The translations under genes and the position numbers were made by a program. Under the pieces are notes generated by a model that was given only the letters and a program-made list of their open reading frames with translations, was not told the DNA's origin and ran no database searches. This document shows, one piece after another, positions 46,276-53,648 of a DNA stretch of 64,000 nucleotides (its first letter is position 1; every line of letters starts with the position of its first letter). The stretch is from Streptomyces sp. NBC_01197 (GTDB lineage Bacteria; Actinomycetota; Actinomycetes; Streptomycetales; Streptomycetaceae): NCBI RefSeq assembly GCF_036010505.1, contig NZ_CP108569.1:5013001-5077000 (forward strand). The letters are read 5' to 3'.

Positions 46276-47625
46276 TTATGCTGCCTTCGCCATGTTCACT
46301 TCTCGGATGCGGTCCGCGAGTTCGCGGACTGGTCGGGCTGTGGAGTGTCGGCGAAGTTCTGTGCGCATGGTCCGGAAGTGGCCGTCGCCTCGGTTCGTCG
46401 AGACGTGCTCGTACTCGTCCAGGAAACGTGACCAGCTCTCGCAGGCCGCTTCGAGGTGCCCCAGGCGCAATTGGCGTTGTGCCAGGACCGCGTACGCGTG
46501 TACACGCCCTTGGCGTTCCTGCTTGGGCTGGAGTCGGATGGACTGCTTCAGAGTCTTGATGGATCCTTCGAAGTCCTGCTCCTCGTACAGGACATGCGAA
46601 ACATGGAAGAGGTAGGCGGTCTGGTCGTAGCCGCCGATTGCATTCCTACGGTTGTCTGCCTTTGACAGCGCTTCTTCGGCCTCCCTGAGCCGAGTGTGTG
46701 CTTGGTCCTTCAGGCCGACCATGGACGCGGAATGCGCTTGCTGGCCGCGAAGGAACGCGACAAGTCGGGGGCCTCCTGAAGGAGCTGCTTCCGCTGCTGA
46801 GTTGGCGAGTTCCAGCGCCTTGGGGCCATGTCTCAGGTTGGACGCTTGGAGGGACATACCGCGCAGGGTCCTGCTATAGGTGACGCGGTCCTCTGCCTCG
46901 CGGGCCAAGCCGAGGGCCTGGACGTAGTAACGCTGCCCCAGTCCGTGAGCCTTCTCGTACATCGCCATCCAGCCGGTCAGGTAGGTGAGGTCGGAGGCGG
47001 CCGCCAGCATCTCTTTGCGTACGGATTCGGTCGCCTGGGCCTGGAGCCAGGGGCCGACCGTGTTGACGAGGAAGGCAGAAGCCATGGGCATGGCGTGCCC
47101 GGCTCCGAGCTCGTCGAGGATGTCCGCGATGCGGTCAGTCATGGTGCGAATTGACTGGACCTGGGAGGCGCCGACTCGAACCGTCCTCTTGCCGGGAGTG
47201 ACGGGCTGGTCCGCCCCTTGGGCAGGGAATGCGAATGCGGGGACCGATAGGGCGGCGGAGAAGACGGTGGCGGCCAGCAGGCTGCGGCGGGACGGATCCA
47301 TTGTTGCCCTTCCGAGGTCGATCAGCTCCTCGACAGTGTCGCCATGTTGATCCTCGCCGATTGACGTAGTGCATACGAGCCCGGCTTCCGCGTGTGTGAC
47401 CGGCCTGCCGAGCCGTGCGGAGAGGGCTTCGACGATCAGGGCCCTGACCTCAGGTTTTGGCTGGACGCCTGCGATCCAGTGCGCGACTGCCGTGCGGTCG
47501 TACGTCAGGTTGAGTCCCGCCTGAGGGCCAAGGTGATTTACCTGCTGCGCAAGCTGCGTCCGAGTCCATCGCGCCTGGTCGAGCAGGTAGTCCAGAGCTG
47601 GGTTGGGTGTGCGTTTGCGTGCCAT
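46276..47625 (-). CDS. XRE-type regulator with TPR-like C-terminal region
   Basis: Protein of 449 residues. The N-terminal helix-turn-helix region (about 1-75) includes WTRTQLAQQVNHLG and DRTAVAHWIAGVQPKPEVR. A hydrophobic stretch (RSLLAATVFSAALSVPAFAF) lies near residue 120. The rest is helical, like tetratricopeptide repeats. The ATG at 47625 (MARKRTPNPAL) fits homology better than the longer frame. Similar regulators, paired divergently with small genes as here, are common in streptomycetes and of unknown role. It lies on the opposite strand within the restriction locus and may control hsd expression. Confidence 0.8.
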   Translation of the reverse strand: MARKRTPNPALDYLLDQARWTRTQLAQQVNHLGPQAGLNLTYDRTAVAHWIAGVQPKPEVRALIVEALSARLGRPVTHAEAGLVCTTSIGEDQHGDTVEELIDLGRATMDPSRRSLLAATVFSAALSVPAFAFPAQGADQPVTPGKRTVRVGASQVQSIRTMTDRIADILDELGAGHAMPMASAFLVNTVGPWLQAQATESVRKEMLAAASDLTYLTGWMAMYEKAHGLGQRYYVQALGLAREAEDRVTYSRTLRGMSLQASNLRHGPKALELANSAAEAAPSGGPRLVAFLRGQQAHSASMVGLKDQAHTRLREAEEALSKADNRRNAIGGYDQTAYLFHVSHVLYEEQDFEGSIKTLKQSIRLQPKQERQGRVHAYAVLAQRQLRLGHLEAACESWSRFLDEYEHVSTNRGDGHFRTMRTELRRHSTARPVRELADRIREVNMAKAA

Positions 47626-47827
47626 GTCCTCAACTCCCGGCAGCTTCCGTGGCTTTCGGCGGCGGCGTTCACGGTGTTCACGGTCCCCCCGCCCTTCAAC
47701 GGTACCTGCGGAGGGTGCCCGAGCGGTTACATATTGCGCGGGATCCAAACGATCTCGGCCGAAACGAAGACCCCGCGACCGATGCGACGGCCCGGGGCAT
47801 GGCCACCAACTTCAGGGAGTTGCTGAC

Positions 47828-48142
47828 GTGTTGAACCCTATCGGCCGCCTCTTCGCAACGCTGTTGCGGTTCCTCTGGCCGGCCTCCGGGCGACATCGGC
47901 AGCGCGGGGTGCCAAGGCCGTCGCTCGCCCCCGCCGGGGCCACCACCCGACGCCCCTCCCCGTACGCCACGCCCCTCGGAGGCGAGGACACCCTCCTCGT
48001 TCGCCCCTACCTCCTCGCCCACGAACGCGAGCAACGCGCGCACGCCCAGCAGCAACGCGCCCGTCGCCGCGCCCTCTGGTTTGCTGTGCACGGTGTCGAT
48101 GTCGGGCCGCGCTGGATTCACGGGATCGAGGTCGCCGCATGA
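47828..48142 (+). CDS. small basic protein of unknown function
   Basis: Protein of 104 residues starting at GTG with AGGGAG upstream. It begins LNPIGRLFATLLRFLW, a short amphipathic or membrane-skimming helix. Then comes a Pro/Arg/Ala-rich stretch and a segment LVRPYLLAHEREQRAHAQQQ. It ends GVDVGPRWIHGIEVAA. Streptomycete homologues sit beside XRE regulators of the type encoded divergently here. Its stop overlaps the next start (ATGA). I do not recognise a function. Confidence 0.7.
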   Translation: MLNPIGRLFATLLRFLWPASGRHRQRGVPRPSLAPAGATTRRPSPYATPLGGEDTLLVRPYLLAHEREQRAHAQQQRARRRALWFAVHGVDVGPRWIHGIEVAA

Positions 48143-48513
48143 TGTATCAGAGCCGGAACCCGACCGGCACGAACGCCCGCCTCCTTCCCTGGGCGAACCT
48201 CAACGGCGACCCCTGCTACCTCCTCGGCGACGCCGACGGAATCTCCACCAGCCACATCACCCGCGTTGCCGACAACATCGAGTCCGTCCAGCTCGGCATG
48301 GCCGACGACCTCCTCGACCACGCCGCCGACCTCCTCGGCGACCACCAGGCCACCGCCCACCAGCTACGCTTCCTCGCCGCCCGGCTGACCGAGTCCCTCC
48401 ACGACATCCACCGCATCGCCCGCAGCCGGGGCGGCCGGCTCCCCGTACCCGAGGTGCCCGAGATGCCAGAGGTGCCCGACGACGAGCATCCCGGGGAGCA
48501 CCCCGGCGACTGA
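48139..48513 (+). CDS. small protein of unknown function coupled to the preceding gene
   Basis: Protein of 124 residues. The N-terminal part has WANLNGDPCYLLGDADG. A helical region follows (MADDLLDHAADLLGDHQATA, then HQLRFLAARLTESLHDIHRI), and the C-terminus is a Pro/Glu repeat tail (VPEVPEMPEVPDDE). It has no motif I can name. It is coupled to the upstream small gene and precedes hsdR by 115 bp. Both small genes are probably part of the regulator module. Confidence 0.72.
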   Translation: MMYQSRNPTGTNARLLPWANLNGDPCYLLGDADGISTSHITRVADNIESVQLGMADDLLDHAADLLGDHQATAHQLRFLAARLTESLHDIHRIARSRGGRLPVPEVPEMPEVPDDEHPGEHPGD

Positions 48514-48628
48514 CCCGACCTGCCCCACCCCCACGTGCCCTCTCCCTGTTCCCCTCCCGCTCTCCGCCCCCAAGGCGCAGAATGGATCTCCGGGGAACAC
48601 AGAGGCGTACGGCGAGAGGCGCGGGGCA

Positions 48629-51600
48629 GTGGTGGTGCAGGTCGAGCGGGACGAGGTGGAGCGGCCTCTCGTCGCACAGCTGGAAGCCATGGGGTGGACC
48701 CACGTCCCAGGCGGTGAGCTGGACACCCTCGACGCCGACATGCCCCTGCTCGTCGACCAACTCGGGCCCACCCTCCACCGGATCAACGTCCGGGGCAGTG
48801 ACGGGCAGCCCTGGATGGACGCCGGTGACATCCGGCGGTCGGTTCAGGAACTCGCCTCCGTCTCCCTGGGCAAGGGCGTCGTCGCCGCCAACCTCGCCGC
48901 CACCCAACTGCTCCTCCACGGCTGGACGCTCCCTACCCCCTCCGCCGCACACGGCGGCGCCTCCGCCACCGTCCAGTACATCGAGTGGCACCCCGACCGC
49001 CTCACGCTGAACACCTTCACCGTCGTCGACCAGCTCCGCGTACGTGACCGCTCGGGCGAGCTGTCCATACTCGACGTCGTCCTCTTCGTGAACGGCATCC
49101 CCCTCGCCGCCGTCGAGTGCAAGAGCCCCGACCTCGCCGAGCCCGTCCGCAGCGCCGTGCTCGACCTGCGGTACTACGCGGGGCTCCCGGTGGAGGACCT
49201 CGACGATCCTCAACCACCCGCAGGCGTGCCGGAGTTATTCCGTACCGTCCAGCTTCTCGTCGCCGCGACCGGCGAGACCGCCCACCTGGGCACCGTCACC
49301 TCCGAGCCCGAACACTTCCACCCGTGGCGGAGTGTCGAGCCGGAGAACGAGAGTGCCCTGCGGCGCGAGCTGCGTACCGCCGGGCTACTCGCCGACGGAG
49401 CCGACCCCAAGCGGCCCCTCAGCGAGCAGCAGAAGCTCGTCGGCGTGGTGCTGCGGCCGGCGGGGCTGCTCAACGTCGTACGGCACTACGTGATCCCGAT
49501 GACCGTTGAGTCCGAGTCGGCCGGCGGAGCCGCCCGCACCGTGAAAGCCGTCGCCCGGCACCAGCAGTACCGGGCCACCGAGAAGGCCGTGCGCAGGCTG
49601 CTGACGGGGCGGCTGCGCGCCGGGGAGGGCACCGAGGACGAGCGTGGTGGCGTCATCTGGCACACCCAGGGCTCCGGCAAGTCCCTCACCATGACCTTCC
49701 TGGTGCGACGGGTCCATCTGCACCACCGGCTCAGCGAGTTCATGGTGGTCGTGGTCACCGACCGCACCCAGTTGCAGACCCAGCTCTCGCGGACGCTGAA
49801 GCTCAGTGAGTCCGATGTGGAGACGGCGAAGACCCGTACGCAGATGGAGGGCCTGCTGCGGGACGGCGGGCGGCGCGTCGTCTTCGGGATGATTCAGAAG
49901 TACGGAACCGGGTTCACCTTCGCCGGAGACGCCGAAGGCAGCGGGGACGACCGGGATCTCGTGGCGGGGGAGGAGTCCCAGGAGCAGGAGGCCGAGGAAG
50001 TCGCCGGTCCGGTACCGGTCTTCTCCGAGTGCAATCCCTCGCCCGACATCCTCGTCCTCATCGACGAGGCGCACCGCTCGCACACCAGCGTTCTGCACTC
50101 AGCCCTGCGCAAGGCGATCCCGAACGCCGCGAAGATCGGGTTCACGGGCACGCCGATCATCACCGGGCGCGAGTCGGACACCCGCCGGATCTTCGGGCGC
50201 GGTGACTCCGAGCGCGGCTTCCTCGACGAGTACCGGATGGAGGACGCCGAGCACGACGGCGTCGTCGTACGTATCCGCTACGAGGGCCGGACCGGTGAGG
50301 GCGCGGTCATCGAGGGGGAGACCCTCGACAGGCAGTTCGATGACCTGGTCCGGGACCGCACCCGGGAGGAGAAGGACCGGCTCCTGCGCAAGTGGCCCAC
50401 GGATCGGGACGTCGCCGAATCCATCCCGATGATCGAGGCGAAAGCCGCGGACATACTGGAGCACTGGGTCACCACGGTCCTGCCCGGCGGGTTCAAGGCA
50501 CAGGTCGCGGCCGTCAGCCGAAAGGCGGCCGTGCGGTATCACCGAGCACTGCGCAATGCCCGGGACGAGCTCCTTGCCGAACTCGCGACCTTCGACCCGG
50601 AGTCGGTGACCGGGACTCCGCCGGAGAAGCTGACCAAGAAGCTGCGCTATCTCCATCAGGCGTACCAGTTCCGGGCGTTGCTGCGCCGGATCGATTTCGT
50701 ACCGGTCATCTCACCGGGGGCCGGGAGCAAGCGTGGCGAGTGGCGGGAGTGGACGGACTCCGGGCGGCAGGAGGCGTACACCGGGCGCTTCCAGAAGGCC
50801 TTCCCCGCTCTGGCGCCCGACGAGGAATGGGTGGCGGTGACGCCCTTCAACCCGCCGCCCCAGCCCGCACCGCCGACCGATGCACCGGATCTTTCGAATC
50901 CGTGGTCCGCCACGTCCGACGCCGAGCTGCCGCCGCTTCCCGCCTCGGTGCCCGACCCGGTGCATCCAGAGAGCCCCATCGCCTTCCTGATCGTGAAGTC
51001 CATGCTGCTTACGGGATTCGATGCTCCACGTGAGCAGGTTCTCTACCTGGACCGGCCGATCCGGGACGCCGAGCTGCTCCAGGCTGTCGCCCGGGTCAAC
51101 CGGACTTCACCGGGCAAGAAGGTCGGTTACGTCGTTGACTACTACGGCGTCTTCGAGCACCTCTCCAGCGCCCTCGCCGGGTACCGGAACGTCGATGTCG
51201 ACGACACGATGCGCCCGCTGTCGGACGAGGTGAAGAAGCTCCGACCCGCCGCTGATGAAGTCCGCGGCTTCCTGCGCAGCAACGGCATCGATGACGCGGC
51301 ACTCGACCAGCTCGCCAAGCTGGGCCCTGCGGCGCTTGCGCTGCAGTCCGAGGAACTGCGCCTCGACTTCGACGGGAAGCTGAACGAGTTCCTCGCTGTC
51401 CTGGAGCGCGCCCTTCCGCATGAGGCGGCTCTTGACTACGTGGCCGACGCAAGGCGCTGGGGCCTGCTCCAGAAGCGGGTACGACGCCTGTTCCGGGACG
51501 CCGGGGGCGGAACGTTCACGCTGCGCCGCTACGGCCGCAAGGTCCAGGCAATGATCGCGGACCATCTGGAGGGTCCGGAGATCGACCAGGTCATCCCGCC

Positions 51601-52192
51601 CGTCTCACTCACCGCGCTCACCTTCGACGACGCCGTCCGGCGGCTGCCTCCGGAGGAGGCCGCGGCCGAGATGGGCCATGCACTCCGCTTCCACCTGGAG
51701 GAGCGGACCCGGCATGAGGACCCTGCGAAGTACACACAACTCTCGGCACGCCTTGAGGAGATCCTGCGGACGATGCCCGGTCGCTTCGACGATCAGGTCG
51801 CCGCGTTCGGTCCGCTGATCGCGAAGGCCAGGGAGCAACAGGAGGAGACTCCGGAGCTCGCGGGCCTGAGTCCGATCGAGCAGAAGGTGTTCCGGCTCCT
51901 GGAGCAGACCTTGGGCGAGACAGAGGGAGTCCGGCTCACCGACGGCGGTGACATCAGGCAGCTCACGGGCGCTGTCTGTGACGTCGCCACCGTCACCATG
52001 GCCAAGGCTTCATATCAGGGCCAGAGCCAGGACCTCAGCACGTTGGCCAGCGTCATCCACGGCGCTCTGCTCGGGGGCGGTGTGCGGCCCGTCGGCGCCG
52101 ACTGGGCGCCGGTCGACAGCGTCGCCGAGCGACTCGCTGCCTTCGCTCAGAACAACCAGCGGCAGTTCCGGGGCAGGGCAAGGGGAGAATAG
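48629..52192 (+). CDS. hsdR: type I restriction endonuclease subunit HsdR
   Basis: Motor and nuclease subunit of 1187 residues. The N-terminal nuclease domain has a PD-(D/E)xK core, with VDQLRVRDRSGELSILDVVL and AAVECKSPD near residue 163. The SF2 translocase has Walker A WHTQGSGKSLTMTF near residue 346 and the DEAH box LIDEAHRSH near residue 479, then GFTGTPI and a second RecA domain containing ARVNRTSPGKKVGYVVDYYG near residue 825. The helical C-terminus binds the methylase core. All catalytic motifs look intact. The GTG start lies in a GTGGTGGTG run, so the exact codon is uncertain. It is separated from hsdMS by an inverted regulator and two small genes. Confidence 0.93.
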   Translation: MVVQVERDEVERPLVAQLEAMGWTHVPGGELDTLDADMPLLVDQLGPTLHRINVRGSDGQPWMDAGDIRRSVQELASVSLGKGVVAANLAATQLLLHGWTLPTPSAAHGGASATVQYIEWHPDRLTLNTFTVVDQLRVRDRSGELSILDVVLFVNGIPLAAVECKSPDLAEPVRSAVLDLRYYAGLPVEDLDDPQPPAGVPELFRTVQLLVAATGETAHLGTVTSEPEHFHPWRSVEPENESALRRELRTAGLLADGADPKRPLSEQQKLVGVVLRPAGLLNVVRHYVIPMTVESESAGGAARTVKAVARHQQYRATEKAVRRLLTGRLRAGEGTEDERGGVIWHTQGSGKSLTMTFLVRRVHLHHRLSEFMVVVVTDRTQLQTQLSRTLKLSESDVETAKTRTQMEGLLRDGGRRVVFGMIQKYGTGFTFAGDAEGSGDDRDLVAGEESQEQEAEEVAGPVPVFSECNPSPDILVLIDEAHRSHTSVLHSALRKAIPNAAKIGFTGTPIITGRESDTRRIFGRGDSERGFLDEYRMEDAEHDGVVVRIRYEGRTGEGAVIEGETLDRQFDDLVRDRTREEKDRLLRKWPTDRDVAESIPMIEAKAADILEHWVTTVLPGGFKAQVAAVSRKAAVRYHRALRNARDELLAELATFDPESVTGTPPEKLTKKLRYLHQAYQFRALLRRIDFVPVISPGAGSKRGEWREWTDSGRQEAYTGRFQKAFPALAPDEEWVAVTPFNPPPQPAPPTDAPDLSNPWSATSDAELPPLPASVPDPVHPESPIAFLIVKSMLLTGFDAPREQVLYLDRPIRDAELLQAVARVNRTSPGKKVGYVVDYYGVFEHLSSALAGYRNVDVDDTMRPLSDEVKKLRPAADEVRGFLRSNGIDDAALDQLAKLGPAALALQSEELRLDFDGKLNEFLAVLERALPHEAALDYVADARRWGLLQKRVRRLFRDAGGGTFTLRRYGRKVQAMIADHLEGPEIDQVIPPVSLTALTFDDAVRRLPPEEAAAEMGHALRFHLEERTRHEDPAKYTQLSARLEEILRTMPGRFDDQVAAFGPLIAKAREQQEETPELAGLSPIEQKVFRLLEQTLGETEGVRLTDGGDIRQLTGAVCDVATVTMAKASYQGQSQDLSTLASVIHGALLGGGVRPVGADWAPVDSVAERLAAFAQNNQRQFRGRARGE

Positions 52193-52197
52193 GGCGC

Positions 52198-52980
52198 GTG
52201 ACCGCGCTCGCCGACCTCTCGACCTCCTCCGGCCCCGATGACCTGATCACTGTGGACGGGTTGGCGCTGCGGGTCCGTACGAGCACGCGCCGGAAGCGCT
52301 TCGCGCTGACCGTCGAGCCCGATGCGACCCTCACCCTGCACGCCCCTTCCGGGTGTTCTGCCTCCGACGCGGAGCAGTTCGTACGAGCCCATCGGGCCTG
52401 GCTGCTCACCAAACAGCAGGAGCGGGAGCGCACGCGCCCGCTCAGTCCCGCCAAGCAGCTCGCCGACGGGGAGGTCTTCCGCTACCTGGGGCGGACGTAC
52501 CGTCTGGCTGTTTCCGGAGAGGAGGAGTCGGCAGGCGGGCGAGTCCGGCTGATCGCCGGGCGCCTCGTGATGGGCAGGGAGACGGCAGCGGACCCTCGGA
52601 TGGGGCGGGCCGCGCTCGTCGACTGGTACTGCCGGGCGGGAAGGTCCTGGACGGTGCAGCGGCTCCAGCCCTGGGCCGCGAGGATGGGCGTGGCCGAACC
52701 AGAGCTCGACGTGCGAGACCTGGGCGACCGGTGGGGTTCGTACCGGCCGCCACAGGGAGAGCCGGGCGGCAAGGGTCTGATGAGTCTGGGATGGCCGCTC
52801 TTCCAACTGCCCATGCACCTGATCGACTACGTCATCGCGCACGAGCTGGCCCATGTGAAGGTGTCCGGTCACCGCGACGACTTCTGGCGGCTCGTGAAAC
52901 TTGGGCTACCCGAGTACGAGGATCGTCGGGCGGATCTCGACGAAATGGGGCGGCGTATGTGGATGGGCGAGATCCGTTGA
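52198..52980 (+). CDS. SprT/YgjP-like zinc metalloprotease linked to HsdR
   Basis: Protein of 260 residues. The N-terminal YgjP-type region (VDGLALRVRTSTRRKRFALT) precedes a DUF45/M48-like protease domain with RWGSYRPPQGE near residue 180 and the zinc motif HELAHVKVSGHRDDFW near residue 215 (HExxH with a later His). It begins five bases after the hsdR stop with a GTG and so is in the hsdR operon. Such proteases recur beside type I restriction genes; they may remove restriction subunits or DNA-protein crosslinks, but this is not established. Its stop lies four bases from the right repeat. Confidence 0.85.
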   Translation: MTALADLSTSSGPDDLITVDGLALRVRTSTRRKRFALTVEPDATLTLHAPSGCSASDAEQFVRAHRAWLLTKQQERERTRPLSPAKQLADGEVFRYLGRTYRLAVSGEEESAGGRVRLIAGRLVMGRETAADPRMGRAALVDWYCRAGRSWTVQRLQPWAARMGVAEPELDVRDLGDRWGSYRPPQGEPGGKGLMSLGWPLFQLPMHLIDYVIAHELAHVKVSGHRDDFWRLVKLGLPEYEDRRADLDEMGRRMWMGEIR

Positions 52981-52984
52981 TGCG

Positions 52985-53090
52985 CCCGGAGACGCTGACC
53001 GATGACCTGGCCAAGGCCCTCGCGGAGCCGGGCCCTTCGGTGGTCGTGCTGCCTGCGGTGCTGAAGATGTTCGCGCCGACGCATCTGGGC
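52985..53090. repeat. 106-bp direct repeat, right copy (attR-like)
   Basis: Identical to 40224-40329. In frame it encodes the last 35 residues of the ThDP enzyme and then TGA immediately, giving an end ...THLG. It has no start codon or promoter of its own, so it is a displaced gene end. It is followed within 23 bp by a strong hairpin. This is probably the original 3' end of the gene before the island arrived. Confidence 0.97.
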
Positions 53091-53112
53091 TGAGGTGCGG
53101 TGATGCGCCCGG

Positions 53113-53151
53113 GCTGGGGCGCGCTCGCACTCCGGGCGGGGGCGCCCCAGC
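53113..53151. terminator. hairpin beyond the right repeat
   Basis: GCTGGGGCGC (53113-53122) and GCGCCCCAGC (53142-53151) form a perfect 10-bp stem. It sits between the displaced ThDP gene end and the convergent XRE gene, where the original terminator would be expected. Confidence 0.75.
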
Positions 53152-53183
53152 ACCCCGGGCGGAGGCCCGGCCCGCTGCACCGC

Positions 53184-53480
53184 TCAGGCGGCGGGCGTGT
53201 GCGCCCTGAACCCGACGTTGGAGACGTCGTCGACCAGCTCCAGCTGGAGCGACGTGTCCAGCGCCCGCGCCAGGCGGGCGAGCAGCGGAAGCGTCGGGAC
53301 CGTACCGCTCAGCTCCAGTTCGGAGATCTGCGGCTGCGTCATCCCGGCCCGCCGGCCCAGCTCGACCTGTGAGATCCCCAGCCCGGCCCGCCGGTCGTGG
53401 ACCGCCTGGCCCATGTCCCGGGCCAGTTTGAGTTCCTCGCGCCGTGCGCCGGGCGGGTGTCGCAGACGGAGTTCTCTCAC
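53184..53480 (-). CDS. small XRE-family regulator (HigA-like)
   Basis: DNA-binding protein of 98 residues starting at GTG (53480). The helix-turn-helix contains RRAGLGISQVELGRRAGMTQ and PQISELELSGTVPTLPLLAR. The C-terminus (DTSLQLELVDD) is a short dimerisation strand. Proteins like this are often antitoxins of HigBA-type pairs, but no toxin gene is seen next to it. It is convergent with the displaced ThDP gene end and divergent from the large ABC transporter, 168 bp away. Confidence 0.82.
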   Translation of the reverse strand: MRELRLRHPPGARREELKLARDMGQAVHDRRAGLGISQVELGRRAGMTQPQISELELSGTVPTLPLLARLARALDTSLQLELVDDVSNVGFRAHTPAA

Positions 53481-53648
53481 CCGGCCGGGCGGCCACCGCA
53501 ACGATTCCTCGCACGGCTTTCGCCCCCGCCCTCCCGCAGGTCCTAGGTCCGCAGACCGGCACCCCGTGGACTTCCGGCCGACTTCCGGGCCCCGGATGTT
53601 GCAGCGGGATGAAATCCCCAGGTCGCCGCGTTGGATCCTTCCGGTGGT

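Larger units (their letters stand above)
40330..52984. mobile_element. 12.65-kb defence island inserted at the 3' end of the ThDP gene
   Basis: The interval between the two 106-bp repeats holds rloA-rloB, hsdM-hsdS, an XRE regulator, two small genes, hsdR and a SprT-like protease gene. All of this looks like accessory cargo, and the flanking genes are housekeeping-type. The left repeat completes the host gene with a new end (LGDS), while the right repeat keeps a plausible original end (LG, stop) followed by a terminator. This fits site-specific insertion. No integrase, excisionase or transposase is visible within it, so the element is either non-autonomous or has lost its recombinase. A repeat-mediated segmental event is the alternative. 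Confidence 0.75.

Noticed and set aside
52869..53180. Minus-strand frame across the right repeat
   Set aside because: The same antisense peptide appears at the left copy because the DNA is repeated; no independent evidence of coding.
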